Positions 26,737 to 36,935 of a stretch of DNA of 64,000 nt are shown in pieces. Under the pieces are notes generated by a model, which was not told where the DNA came from, searched no databases, and saw only the letters and a list, made by a program, of their open reading frames with translations. Source of the DNA: UBA5429 sp942493315 (GTDB lineage: Bacteria > Bacteroidota > Bacteroidia > Bacteroidales > WCHB1-69). Position 1 is the stretch's first letter, and the number at the start of each line of letters is the position of its first letter. The position numbers and the translations under genes were made by a program. The stretch covers positions 2,976,001-3,040,000 of the forward strand of contig OW818690.1 in NCBI GenBank assembly GCA_942493315.1, read 5' to 3'.

Positions 26737-29187
26737 ATGAAACATTTAATAATCGGTGGTGTTGCCGGTGGAGCTACTGCAGCTGCTCGTATTCGTAGAA
26801 TTGATGAAAATGCTGAAATTGTAATACTCGAAAAAGGGAAATATATATCTTACGCTAACTGTGGATTACCCTACTACATCGGAGGCACCATTCAAGATCG
26901 CTCCCGCCTCTTTTTACAAACACCTGAATCATTTGGAAATAGATTTGAAGTGGATGTGAAAATTGAACATGAAGCTGTCCGAATTAACCCTGACCAAAAA
27001 ACAGTTACAGTGCGCAATCATAAAGGTGAGTTTTATGATGAATCTTATGATAAACTATTGCTTTCCCCAGGAGCAGCCCCAATACGTCCTAAAATTGATG
27101 GGATCAACATAGATGGAGTATTTTCATTACGTAACGTTCCAGATACTGACACCATAAAAAATTATGTCACCCAACATAAAATCAAAAAAGCAGTCGTTAT
27201 TGGCGCCGGCTTTATTGGTCTAGAAATGGCCGAAAATCTTTACCATCTTGGTGCTCAGGTATCTATCGTGGAAAAATTACCTCAAGTGATGGCACCAATC
27301 GATTTTTCCATGGCTCAATTAGTACACCAACATCTGGCAGATAAAGGGGTTCAACTCCATATTAATGACAGTGTTGTCAAATTGGCAAAAAGCGAAAACG
27401 GCATTTTGTCATACCTCGATAGCGGAAAAATAATAGATGCTGATATTGTGATTCTGTCTATCGGAGTTAGACCAGAGATCAACTTTATTAAAGATTCTCC
27501 CATAAAAATTGGTGAAACAGGTGGTATCTGGGTTAATGAATACCTGGAAACATCTGTCCCTGATATATTTGCAGTGGGAGACGCCATTGAATTCCCCCAC
27601 CCTATCACCGGAAAACCATGGCTGAACTACTTAGCTAATCCTGCCAACAGACAAGGTCGCCTCGTCGCTGATAATATGGTTTTTGGTAATCAGGAAGTGT
27701 ATGAGGGCTCTATCGGGACATCAATCGCCAAAGTTTTTGATATTACCGTTGCATCTACCGGATTACCAGCTAAAAAACTACAAGAGATGGAGATCCCCTT
27801 CCATAGTTCATGGACCCACTCCGGATCACATGCAGGCTATTACCCCGCTGCTACTCAAATCTCTTTAAAACTCACCTTCGACCCACAATCAGGACAAATA
27901 TTCGGAGCTCAAGGCGTTGGATATGATGGTGTTGATAAAAGAATCGATCAAATAGCCCTTTTGATAAAACTGAAAAAAACAATCTTTGACCTAATGCTGG
28001 TTGAACATACCTATGCCCCCCCATTCTCCTCTGCTAAAGATCCAATCTCAATAGCCGGTTACGTTGCCAATAACATCTTCCATCATAAAATGCCAATCGT
28101 CACCTGGCGAGAAATAGTTACAGCAAACCCTGAAGAAGTGTGTATTGTTGACGTTAGAACCAAAGAGGAATATGAAATGGGAAACATCACTGGAGCAATC
28201 AATATTCCGGTTGATGAATTACGTCTTCGCTTAGATGAAATACCTCAAGACAAGAAGATCATTGTACATTGCGCCATCGGATTAAGGGGATACCTAGCAC
28301 TTAAGATCTTAAAACAACATGGATTTGACCATGTTTATAATCTATCGGGAGGATATAAAACCTATATTGCTGCAACCACTAACTTTGAAAACAGAGAAAA
28401 TCCGATCTTCAAAAAAGCGGAAGAGGCAAATGATTTCCAAGTATCCGTTACCGATAAAAAACAATTCATCCAAATTGACGCTTGTGGATTGCAATGCCCG
28501 GGGCCCATCATGAAATTGAAAAAAGGGATCGACGAAGCACAAACAGGAGATCAAATATTAATATCCTCAACAGACGCAGGATTCGCCAGAGATGTTGAAT
28601 CGTGGTGTAAAACCACTAACCATATACTGATTTCCAATTCATCAGAAAAAGGGATCTATAATGCCGTAATTGAAAAAAGTGGATCAAAACCTAAAGGTGA
28701 CTATTCGGTAATTCCGGAAAAAGGGAAAACCTTCATCATGTTTAGTGATGACCTTGACAAAGCATTAGCTACCTTTATTTTAGCCAATGGGGCAGCAGCA
28801 ACAGGCGAAAAGGCGACCATATTTTTCACATTTTGGGGATTAAATGTGATCAAAAGAGAACAGAAACCAAAAGTGTCCAAAAGTTTTATGGACAAGATGT
28901 TTTCCCTGATGTTACCATCCAGTTCATTGGAGTTAAAACTATCGAAGTTATCGATGTTTGGGATTGGAGATCGAATCATGAGAAGATTGATGAAAAAGAA
29001 GGGGATTTCCTCATTAGAGACTTTACGGGATCAGGCAATAGAGAGTGGTGTGGAGTTTATTGCGTGCCAAATGTCGATGGATATGATAGGTGTGAAGGAG
29101 TCTGAATTGATTGAAGGAGTAAGTATTGGAGGAGTGGCTACGTATATGGAGAGGGCAAATCGGGCAAATGTTAATTTGTTTATTTAG
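26737..29187 (+). CDS. CoA-disulfide-reductase-like oxidoreductase with rhodanese, TusA and DsrE-like domains
   Basis: 816 residues in four modules. First is a pyridine-nucleotide-disulfide oxidoreductase (residues 1 to about 450; GGVAGGATAAARIRR, single redox Cys42 in YANCGLPYY, GAGFIGLEMAENL, FAVGDAIE). Next a rhodanese domain (about 455-550, Cys512 in IVHCAIGLRG), a TusA-like domain (about 578-648, Cys587 in LQCPGP), and a DsrE/F-like domain (about 660-816, with FIACQMSMDMIGV, Cys777). It probably relays sulfane sulfur between its own cysteines and reduces CoA or persulfide disulfides in the cytoplasm. It stands alone, with a possible sigma-54 promoter upstream. Confidence 0.87.
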   Translation: MKHLIIGGVAGGATAAARIRRIDENAEIVILEKGKYISYANCGLPYYIGGTIQDRSRLFLQTPESFGNRFEVDVKIEHEAVRINPDQKTVTVRNHKGEFYDESYDKLLLSPGAAPIRPKIDGINIDGVFSLRNVPDTDTIKNYVTQHKIKKAVVIGAGFIGLEMAENLYHLGAQVSIVEKLPQVMAPIDFSMAQLVHQHLADKGVQLHINDSVVKLAKSENGILSYLDSGKIIDADIVILSIGVRPEINFIKDSPIKIGETGGIWVNEYLETSVPDIFAVGDAIEFPHPITGKPWLNYLANPANRQGRLVADNMVFGNQEVYEGSIGTSIAKVFDITVASTGLPAKKLQEMEIPFHSSWTHSGSHAGYYPAATQISLKLTFDPQSGQIFGAQGVGYDGVDKRIDQIALLIKLKKTIFDLMLVEHTYAPPFSSAKDPISIAGYVANNIFHHKMPIVTWREIVTANPEEVCIVDVRTKEEYEMGNITGAINIPVDELRLRLDEIPQDKKIIVHCAIGLRGYLALKILKQHGFDHVYNLSGGYKTYIAATTNFENRENPIFKKAEEANDFQVSVTDKKQFIQIDACGLQCPGPIMKLKKGIDEAQTGDQILISSTDAGFARDVESWCKTTNHILISNSSEKGIYNAVIEKSGSKPKGDYSVIPEKGKTFIMFSDDLDKALATFILANGAAATGEKATIFFTFWGLNVIKREQKPKVSKSFMDKMFSLMLPSSSLELKLSKLSMFGIGDRIMRRLMKKKGISSLETLRDQAIESGVEFIACQMSMDMIGVKESELIEGVSIGGVATYMERANRANVNLFI

Positions 29188-29221
29188 GAATTCATTAGCT
29201 ACAAAGAACTAATTTTCCCCT

Positions 29222-30785
29222 CAATTTCTTATTCCGAGAAAGTGTTGAAACAGGTAGATTTAAATTTACAAATTTTTTAATTATCTGTTATAAAATTACT
29301 TACAAAATCTTTTTTCCACACTTTCTCGGAACTATCTTTTTAAAGTATCGCACTTTAAAAAAATTTAAGCAAATTTTAAAATTTTTCTATACTAATGATT
29401 AAGCCAACTTACTATCTAAGAACCATTTCCCATTTCATTCAAACACCAATTCAACCCTATATTTCATAAAGTTGAACATTATTAAATAAAATAGAAATTA
29501 TCCTGCTAAGGTCTTAGTTGATAAACATCACACTTTCTTTATACCCCTGTTTGCCTCTTTTGTTCTGTAAACCGTCAATAGCCAGGTGATAAGCAGATAA
29601 ATCGTAATGTCGGTATTTGATTTTTAGCATAAACCATTTCATGTAGTTTTGCAGGTATTTGGTTGCAACCCCTATAAAACGTTCCATCCATCCCACAAAT
29701 TTATTATAGATCTCATTTGCGGTTTGAACATCAAAAGCTTTGTTTCTGCTTTTCACTTTCTTTTGCTCATTCTGATCACAGATGTGATAGCTTAGTTTTT
29801 TATCTTGCAAAAACAATCTAACTATAGGATGATCATTGATTAATATCTTTTTTGATTTTTTAATTTTAGGATACAATCTTTTTTTAGTTCATCTTTATCA
29901 AGATCCCCTAAATGGATCACTTTCATATCAAAATCTCCTTTTCGGGAAAATGCAACGGCCATCTGAACTCGATCCGTTTTATCAACCGGTTTGATCAGTT
30001 TTGGAGCTTTCTTGTACTTTTTTTTAGGATCAGCAAGGGGATTAGGTGGTTTGAAGTTATAGAAACCATCCGGTTTTTCCCCTTTACGAGAGATCTGATC
30101 CTGAACAAGAATCAATTCAATAACACCATCCATCCCATCAGGAAGATTCTCCTGAATAGATCCAAACACTTTTTTATTCCACTCAAAAGAGGTGTCTAAT
30201 GAAATTCCTAACATATCACTACAAAACCTTAAAGTTCCACCATCAGACATTCTTAAGTGAATGTATTGAAATAGTTTATTTTTTTTCTTAACAAAATGGA
30301 GATAAGTTCCGGTATAAAGAGAATAGCTTTTATGACAATGATTGCATAAAAAACGGGGTGTTTTGTTTTTCATGGTACCGTTTTTCATCACTTTTTCAGA
30401 TCCACAATGAGGACATCTCATACCATGAATGTTTTGTAATGTTTGAATCAAAAAATCGAAAGAGGATTGAAAACGGTCAGAATGAATTTGATTTTGAAAG
30501 AATTGGTATTCAGAATCGGATAATCTTTGTTTATGTTCTGAGAAAAGATTGGGAGATTTCATAGTTTTGAGAGTTAGGTTAGTAATTAAATAGTTGAGGC
30601 AAAGATAGTATAAAGATTGAAAATAATCAATGAAAAAACGAAAAAATGGGGGAGAAATTATCAACAAATCAACAGTTCCGGTAAAGTGTTGGAAAACTAT
30701 TTAACAACATAATAAAAATGAACAAATTATGAAAAATGAATTTTTAAACCGAGCATTTTCCACACTTTCTCGGAATAAGAGATTG
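29222..30785 (-). mobile_element. Insertion sequence, IS1595-like
   Basis: Imperfect terminal inverted repeats of about 29 bp (29222-29250 and 30757-30785, two mismatches, core TTATTCCGAGAAAGTGT) enclose 1564 bp with one transposase on the minus strand. Extra inverted copies just inside each end (29313-29333 and 30674-30696) turn each flank into a roughly 100-bp unit like the solo one at 25864. No clear target-site duplication was seen. The 29251-29513 and 30563-30756 stretches hold nothing else recognisable. Confidence 0.78.
29514..30562 (-). CDS. IS1595-like transposase, split by a -1 frameshift
   Basis: It starts at ATG 30562 (MKSPNLFSEHKQRL). A zinc ribbon (CPHCGS...CNHC) precedes a catalytic-type region. 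The zero frame ends 13 codons after a run of seven A (plus-strand T run at 29880-29886) as NQKRY. The -1 frame carries on (PKIKKSKKILINDHPIVRL) to 29514, with GVATKYLQNYMKWF, a block typical of IS1595/ISXO2 transposases. The A-AAA-AAA heptamer is in the right register for -1 slippage, so the full product could be made by programmed frameshifting as in IS1. Simple mutation is the alternative. Confidence 0.72.
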
Positions 30786-30954
30786 GGGACACTTAGTCCT
30801 TTGGTTGAAAAACCCCAATAATATTGAAATTTTTATTATGTTCACTGAATTTATCCCTTTTTTGATTGAAATTCCCCCTCCTTACTCCCCTGAATTTTAA
30901 TTTGATACACTATTTTATTGTATTTTCGCAAACTTATTTTTTATCTCATGGCAC

Positions 30955-30962
30955 TATTTTTG
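30955..30962 (+). promoter_or_regulatory. -7 box before the efflux operon
   Basis: TATTTTTG matches TAnnTTTG and lies 49 bases before the ATG at 31011. A second candidate is TTTG at 30901 with TATTTTCG at 30921. The 30786-30954 stretch otherwise shows only an inverted ATTGGGG/CCCCAAT pair. Confidence 0.5.
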
Positions 30963-31010
30963 CTACATTACATGCATAACTCTCATTCCGATTTTAAAAA
31001 TTAAACATAT

Positions 31011-32348
31011 ATGAAAAAATTTATCTTGAATAAAAACCTATTAGGAACTATTCTTTTCCTTATTTTAGGCACTCCCCTTTTTATTAATGCCCAAAATGTG
31101 ACCCATATAGATCTTAACAAAGCTATTGAAATTGGTCTTTCTGAAAGCCCCTCAGTGCAAATTGCTGAACGTAACATCCTGATCAAAAAATACTACAAAA
31201 GTGAACAAATCGTTGGACTATTTCCTAACGTTTCTATTGCTGCTTCATACAACAGAACTCTTAAAAAACAAAAAATGGTGATGGAGTTTATGGGCACTCC
31301 TATGGAAATTGAAGTGGGTTCTTCAAATTCCTTTAATGCCGGCGCTTCTTTTGCCTTACCTTTGGTGATGCCTGTGCTTTGGAATAACCTCAAATTGACC
31401 CAATTGGACGTGGAAATGACCATGGAAAAAGCCAGATCTTCTAAAATAGAATTAGTAAACCAAATAAAAAAAGCCTACTTTTCTCTATTGATGATGCAGG
31501 AATCTTACAATGTATTGTTAGCAAGCTATAAAAATACGGAAGATAACAATAAAATAATTTCTAATAAATTCTCCCAGGGTTTAGTTTCTGAATTTGAAAA
31601 ATTAAGAGCTGATGTTCAACTTGAAAATCAAAAACCTAATCTTTTAGCAACTCAAAATGCTATTGAATTAAATAAAAAATTACTCAAAATGTTAATGGGT
31701 ATTGACATCAATGAAAATATCATTTTTGATGGGGAATTAAGTCAATTTGAATCTCAAATGGATGCTAAAGCAGTTCCGGTTAAAGAAGCACTCTCCATTT
31801 TAAATAATACTGATTTAAAACAAATTGATTTATCAATTCAGCAATTAGATAGAACCAAATCTTTGGTTTTATCTTCTGCACTTCCAACTTTAGCTATGTC
31901 TGGCGTTTATCAATATGCAAGTTTATCTAATGATTATGATTTTGCTAATTATAATTGGTTCCCATATTCTATGGTTGGTGTTAGTCTTCAGATTCCAATA
32001 ACATCTTGGGCTTCTACACATTATAAATTAAAACAAACCAACTTGACTATTCAAAACTTACAAGATACTAAAAAAACTTTGGAAAAATCAGTTTGGATTA
32101 ATGTTTTTACTGCCGTAGATAATATTGATAAAGCTATTGAAAATCATACCTCTTCTAAGGAAACATTAAAAATGGCACAACGTGCCTATGATATTGCAAA
32201 AAAACAATATGATATAGGAATGAGTACCTGGTTAGATTTGAATAATGCAGATCTGGCTTTAACCAGAGCTAAATTGCAATTCTTACAATCTATTCACGAC
32301 TATTTATCTGCTTATTCAGATTTAGAAAAATATCTTGGAAATAATTAA
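31011..32348 (+). CDS. TolC-family outer-membrane efflux protein
   Basis: 445 residues with a signal peptide (to about residue 26, LFINAQ). Two copies of the outer-membrane efflux repeat follow: the helical segments LNKAIEIGLSESPSVQIAERNI and AQRAYDIAKKQYDIGMSTWLDLNNADLALTRAKL. It forms the outer-membrane channel of the tripartite pump encoded with the next two genes. It is first in the operon, with a -7 box at 30955. Confidence 0.87.
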   Translation: MKKFILNKNLLGTILFLILGTPLFINAQNVTHIDLNKAIEIGLSESPSVQIAERNILIKKYYKSEQIVGLFPNVSIAASYNRTLKKQKMVMEFMGTPMEIEVGSSNSFNAGASFALPLVMPVLWNNLKLTQLDVEMTMEKARSSKIELVNQIKKAYFSLLMMQESYNVLLASYKNTEDNNKIISNKFSQGLVSEFEKLRADVQLENQKPNLLATQNAIELNKKLLKMLMGIDINENIIFDGELSQFESQMDAKAVPVKEALSILNNTDLKQIDLSIQQLDRTKSLVLSSALPTLAMSGVYQYASLSNDYDFANYNWFPYSMVGVSLQIPITSWASTHYKLKQTNLTIQNLQDTKKTLEKSVWINVFTAVDNIDKAIENHTSSKETLKMAQRAYDIAKKQYDIGMSTWLDLNNADLALTRAKLQFLQSIHDYLSAYSDLEKYLGNN

Positions 32349-32373
32349 TTGAAAAAATAAAAAAATATACAAT

Positions 32374-33396
32374 ATGAAAAAAATGAAATTAATGATCATT
32401 TTGATGGTCGCTACGAGCATGTTTTTTACATCATGTTCTAAAAAAAATAACGAAACTGATGCTACTCAACAAATGAATGATACTGTAACCATTAAAATTG
32501 ACACTGTATCTGTTCAAATGATTGAAGACGATTATGAATATTCAGCAATAGTAAAACCTGAAGCTTTGAATAATATAGCTCCAACTACTCCAGGTAGAAT
32601 TGAACAAATATTTGTTGAAGTGGGTGATTATGTTGTAAAAGGCCAAAAATTAATTCAAATGGATGCTACCATGCTTCGTCAATCCAGAACTCAAATCAAT
32701 AACTTAGAGAAAAATTTTGAGAGATTTGAAGAACTCTACAAAGTTGGTGCTTTATCTAAAGCAGAATATGATGCTCAAAAAACACAATTAGATGTGGCTC
32801 GAAATAACATCAAGACATTAGAAGAGAATACACAACTTTTAAGTCCAATTAGTGGTGTCGTTACCATGAGAAATTATGATTCAGGTGATCTATACGCAGG
32901 CAATCCTATTCTTCAGGTGCAACAAATCAGCCCTGTAAAACTATTGATTAATATTTCTGAAAGTCAATATTCCTTAGTGAATAAAGGCATGAAAGCCAAT
33001 GTAAAAATTGATGTATTTCAAAATGAGACTTTTCCCGGTTCTATCAGTTTAATTTACCCTACTTTAGATCCCAGAACCCATACTTTTACTGCGGAAGTGA
33101 AACTTCCAAATAAAAACAGTAAAGTTAGACCAGGTATGTATGGAAAAGTGTATTTAAACTTTGGTGCTTCAGAAAACGTAGTAGTACCGGAACAAGCTAT
33201 TGTAAAAATTACAGGTTCTCCTGATCGATATGTTTATCTTCTCGAAGGAGATAAAGTAGTTTATACTAAAATTACATTAGGAAGAAGATTAGAAAATGGG
33301 TACGAAGTCCTTTCTGGTTTGAAGGATGGGGATAAAGTAGCTATCACTTCTTTTTTGAAACTTAAAAATGGATCACATGTTACTATTGTTAAATAA
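32374..33396 (+). CDS. RND efflux periplasmic adaptor (HlyD/MdtA type), lipoprotein
   Basis: 340 residues. The N-terminus ends in a lipobox with Cys21 (MFFTSCSKK), so it is a lipoprotein. The lipoyl-like halves (IAPTTPGRIEQIFVEVGDYVVKGQKLIQ and LLSPISGVVTMRNYDSGD) flank a short helical hairpin, and a beta-barrel plus membrane-proximal domain follow. It links the inner-membrane pump to the TolC-like channel. It starts 26 bases after the channel gene. Confidence 0.87.
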   Translation: MKKMKLMIILMVATSMFFTSCSKKNNETDATQQMNDTVTIKIDTVSVQMIEDDYEYSAIVKPEALNNIAPTTPGRIEQIFVEVGDYVVKGQKLIQMDATMLRQSRTQINNLEKNFERFEELYKVGALSKAEYDAQKTQLDVARNNIKTLEENTQLLSPISGVVTMRNYDSGDLYAGNPILQVQQISPVKLLINISESQYSLVNKGMKANVKIDVFQNETFPGSISLIYPTLDPRTHTFTAEVKLPNKNSKVRPGMYGKVYLNFGASENVVVPEQAIVKITGSPDRYVYLLEGDKVVYTKITLGRRLENGYEVLSGLKDGDKVAITSFLKLKNGSHVTIVK

Positions 33397-33429
33397 TTTT
33401 AACACCCCATCTAAACAAATTACAAAACT

Positions 33430-36400
33430 ATGAGTTTATATCAAAAATCAGTAAAAAATCCAATTACAACATTGTTAGTGTATGTTGCCATTGCGATTAT
33501 AGGAATCTATTCGTATTCCAAATTATCTGTAGATTTACTTCCGGATATTGGAACCAACAATATTATGGTACTTACTAACTATCAAGGAGCCAGTGCTTCC
33601 GATATTGAAACCAATGTTTCCAAACCTTTGGAAAATGTGTTGAATAGTGTTAGTAATGTGAAACATATTTCATCTAGTTCTAAAGAAAACTACTCCATTA
33701 TTACCATTCAATTTAACTACGGAATTGATATTGATGATGCTACTAACGATATTCGTGATAAACTAGATTTGGTATCATCTATTTTACCGGATGCCGCATC
33801 AAAACCATTTATCTTTAAATTCAGCACAGCTGATATTCCTATCATAATGCTTTCAGTTCAAAGTAATGAAAGTACTAATGCTTTGTATGAAATTTTAGAT
33901 GATAAAATTGTATCTCCTTTAAGTAGAATTGATGGTGTAGGGACTGTATCTATTTCCGGTGCACCACAACGTGAAATCAACATCTATTGTGATCCTTATA
34001 AATTGGATTCTTACGGATTAACCGTAGAAGGAATCACGAATGTGATCAGAGCTGAAAACATGAATCTTCCTATTGGAACTATTGATATGGGAACCTCTTC
34101 ATTTTCCGTTCGTGCTATGGGTGAGTTCAGTGAGGCCAGACAAATGCAGAATTTAGTTGTAGGTAGTGTGAACAATAAAAATATCTATTTAAAAGATGTT
34201 GCAGAAGTAAAAGATACCGTTCAGGAAAGACTTCAGGAAGTTTATACGAATGGAGTTCGTGGTGCAACAATTGTAGTTCAAAAACAAAGTGGTGGAAATT
34301 CTGTTGATATTGTAAATGAAATTGAACAAAAACTGCCTGAATTAACAAAATCTTTGCCTGCTGATATCAAAATTGGTACTATCTATAATACTTCTGATGG
34401 TATTTTAAATACTATTGCCAGCTTAAAAGAAGCGATCATTATCACTTTAATTTTAGTGGTCGCTGTTGTAATGATGTTTTTGGGAAGATGGAGAGCTACT
34501 TTCATTATTGCTATGGTTATTCCGGTTTCTTTGATCGCTTCATTTATTTATTTGTTGATCACAGGAAACTCTTTGAATGTAATATCCTTGTCATCACTGA
34601 GTATAGCGATTGGGATGGTCGTCGATGATGCGATTGTGGTACTGGAAAACATCAGTACCCATATCTCTCGAGGGAGTAAACCAAAATCGGCTGCCGTTTA
34701 CGCAACAAGTGAAGTTTCATTATCTGTAATTGCTACAACTTTAGTGCTTTTAGCTGTATTTTTACCTTTAACTACCCTTACCGGTATGGCTGGTGTAATG
34801 TTCAAACAAATGGGTTGGATTATGAGTATTGTAATCACTGTTTCTATGGCTGCAGCCTTGACTTTAACCCCAATGTTATCTTCGCTTTTATTAAAAAACA
34901 ATCCTAACAAAGGAAAAATTTTTGGAAAAATTCAAGGTGGTTTTGAAATCTTTTTAGATAAATTGGATGGTTGGTATTCCCGTTTATTAGGATGGGCTGT
35001 TAAACATAGAAAAACAGTTATTTTTGCAGCATTGGCAATTTTTGTTTCCAGTTTACTTTTGGTACGTTTTATTCCAACTGAATTCTTTCCGGTTCAAGAT
35101 AATGCTATGTTGAATGTTACTGTAAAGTTACCTCAGGGTACCCGTATGGAAACCACTCGTGCATTAGGAATAAAGTTAACTGAACAATTTAACAAAGAAT
35201 ATCCGGAAATCGAAAACTGTAACTTTAGTGTGGGGCAACCTGCTGAAGAGAATACTTGGGGAAAACTTTCTGACAATGGTTCTCACATGATGGCATTTAC
35301 ACTTAAATTTAATAAAAAAACAGAAAGAAAAAGAGGAATACAACTATTAGCTGATGAGATTAGAAATGATTTAAAAGCATATCCTGAAATTAATACATAT
35401 AATGTTTCTATTGGACAAGGGGGAATGGGTGGTCAAAGTACAGTAGATATTGAAGTCTATGGTAACGATTTTTTCTCTGCTGATAAATACGCTGCTATAG
35501 TTTCTGAAAAAATGAAAAAAGATCCCAAGTGTGCTACTGCAAAAATTTCAAGAGATGAGTACGCTCCTGAAATAGCGGTAAATTTTAACAGACAAAAATT
35601 AGCTGAAAATGGAATGAACTTGGGAACTGCTTCAACATTGGCAAAAAACAGGATTGGTGGATCAATTGCATCTGTTTATAGAGAAGACGGAAAAGAGTAT
35701 TTTATTAAAGTACGTTATGCTCCTGAGTTCCGACAAGATGTGGAAGCTATCAAAAATATAACATTATATAACAATCAAGGTACTGGAATTAAATTAGGTG
35801 AATTAGCTCAGATTGAAGAACAATTAACTCCTCCAACCATTGAAAGAAAAGACAGATCCAGAATCGTGAAAGTACAATGTACTGCTGCTAATGGCGTTGC
35901 ATTAAGTGAAATTGCTGAAATTGCTAAAAAGGTGATGGCTGAAACTGACGTACCTTCTGGTTTAACTACTGAATTAGCAGGAACATATCAGGATCAACAA
36001 GAATCTTTTGGGGATATCACAACATTAATGTTACTCATTTTAGTTTTGGTTTACATTGTAATGGCATCTCAGTTTGAATCGTTTGTTTACCCATTTGTAA
36101 TCATGTTCTCCATTCCTTTTGCCTTAACCGGTGTATTGTATGGTTTAGCAATCACTAAAACGGCTCTTGGGTTAATGGCTATGTTAGGATTGATGATGTT
36201 AATCGGTATCGTTGTTAAAAATGGTATTGTATTGATTGACTACACAATATTGTGTCGAGAACGTGGAATGACGATCAATGAAGCAGTTGTAAGAGCCGGA
36301 CGTTCTCGTCTTCGTCCGATCTTAATGACAACCATCACCACTGTATTAGGTATGATTCCATTAGCCATTGGTAAAGGTGAAGGTGCTGAAATGTGGAATT

Positions 36401-36558
36401 CTTTAGGGATGACAGTTGCATGGGGATTAAGCTTCTCCACATTGATAACCTTGGTTTTAATTCCGATTATGTATGCATCTTTTGCCCATTTTGGAGTTAA
36501 AAGAAAAGAAAGAAAAGAACGCAAACATGCATTACAAGTTCAACATGCTACCGTTTAA
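33430..36558 (+). CDS. RND family efflux pump, inner-membrane permease (AcrB/HAE type)
   Basis: 1042 residues, the normal length of AcrB-type pumps. It has a first membrane helix at about 12-30 and two membrane bundles separated by large periplasmic loops. SIAIGMVVDDAIVVLEN holds the paired Asp of the proton relay in TM4, and GIVVKNGIVLIDY is the TM11-side motif. FLPLTTLTGMAGVMFKQMG is also conserved. It exports hydrophobic compounds by proton antiport. It is the third gene of the operon. Confidence 0.9.
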   Translation: MSLYQKSVKNPITTLLVYVAIAIIGIYSYSKLSVDLLPDIGTNNIMVLTNYQGASASDIETNVSKPLENVLNSVSNVKHISSSSKENYSIITIQFNYGIDIDDATNDIRDKLDLVSSILPDAASKPFIFKFSTADIPIIMLSVQSNESTNALYEILDDKIVSPLSRIDGVGTVSISGAPQREINIYCDPYKLDSYGLTVEGITNVIRAENMNLPIGTIDMGTSSFSVRAMGEFSEARQMQNLVVGSVNNKNIYLKDVAEVKDTVQERLQEVYTNGVRGATIVVQKQSGGNSVDIVNEIEQKLPELTKSLPADIKIGTIYNTSDGILNTIASLKEAIIITLILVVAVVMMFLGRWRATFIIAMVIPVSLIASFIYLLITGNSLNVISLSSLSIAIGMVVDDAIVVLENISTHISRGSKPKSAAVYATSEVSLSVIATTLVLLAVFLPLTTLTGMAGVMFKQMGWIMSIVITVSMAAALTLTPMLSSLLLKNNPNKGKIFGKIQGGFEIFLDKLDGWYSRLLGWAVKHRKTVIFAALAIFVSSLLLVRFIPTEFFPVQDNAMLNVTVKLPQGTRMETTRALGIKLTEQFNKEYPEIENCNFSVGQPAEENTWGKLSDNGSHMMAFTLKFNKKTERKRGIQLLADEIRNDLKAYPEINTYNVSIGQGGMGGQSTVDIEVYGNDFFSADKYAAIVSEKMKKDPKCATAKISRDEYAPEIAVNFNRQKLAENGMNLGTASTLAKNRIGGSIASVYREDGKEYFIKVRYAPEFRQDVEAIKNITLYNNQGTGIKLGELAQIEEQLTPPTIERKDRSRIVKVQCTAANGVALSEIAEIAKKVMAETDVPSGLTTELAGTYQDQQESFGDITTLMLLILVLVYIVMASQFESFVYPFVIMFSIPFALTGVLYGLAITKTALGLMAMLGLMMLIGIVVKNGIVLIDYTILCRERGMTINEAVVRAGRSRLRPILMTTITTVLGMIPLAIGKGEGAEMWNSLGMTVAWGLSFSTLITLVLIPIMYASFAHFGVKRKERKERKHALQVQHATV

Positions 36559-36583
36559 TCATAACCATTAAAGAAAAACTATT

Positions 36584-36877
36584 ATGAAAGCAGTATTTAT
36601 ATCAGCATATCAAGCCTTCCATCAAGATATTATCAACACATTTGATAAATTGGAAATTCGAGGATTCACCTATTGGGATGAAGTTCAAGGTAGAGGAACT
36701 TTTAATGGAGAACCCCATTATGGAACGCACGCCTGGCCAACCCTAAACTGTTCATTTATGACATTTGTTGAAGAGAAACAAGTTCTTCCTTTACTGGAAG
36801 AACTTCGTAAACTCGATAAGAATGCAGAACAGCAAGGGTTAAGAGCGTTTGTGATGCCGTGTTTAGAAATGATGTAG
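36584..36877 (+). CDS. Small PII/CutA-like protein
   Basis: 97 residues with no export signal. The order strand (MKAVFISAYQAF), helix (HQDIINTFDKLEIRGFTYWDEV), loop with GRGTF...HYGTHAW, strand and helix (VLPLLEELRKL) suggests a ferredoxin-like PII/CutA fold. Small proteins of this kind often follow RND pump genes in Bacteroidota. A ligand- or metal-sensing role is an inference. It follows the pump gene by 25 bases and ends the operon. A heptamer array starts one base after its stop. Confidence 0.65.
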   Translation: MKAVFISAYQAFHQDIINTFDKLEIRGFTYWDEVQGRGTFNGEPHYGTHAWPTLNCSFMTFVEEKQVLPLLEELRKLDKNAEQQGLRAFVMPCLEMM

Positions 36878-36878
36878 A

Positions 36879-36935
36879 AGCTATCAGCTGTCAGCTTTAA
36901 GCTATCAAAAGTGCTCAACTGATAGCTTAAAGCTT
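36879..36935. repeat. Inverted heptamer array between convergent genes
   Basis: AGCTATC, AGCTGTC, AGCTTTA, AGCTATC read from the plus-strand gene's stop. The inverse (rc AAGCTTT, AAGCTAT) reads from the minus-strand gene's stop. AAGCTATCAG (36878-36887) pairs with CTGATAGCTT (36919-36928), and the two stop codons sit at mirrored ends (TAGAAGCT / AGCTTCTA). It could act as a two-way terminator. Confidence 0.88.
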
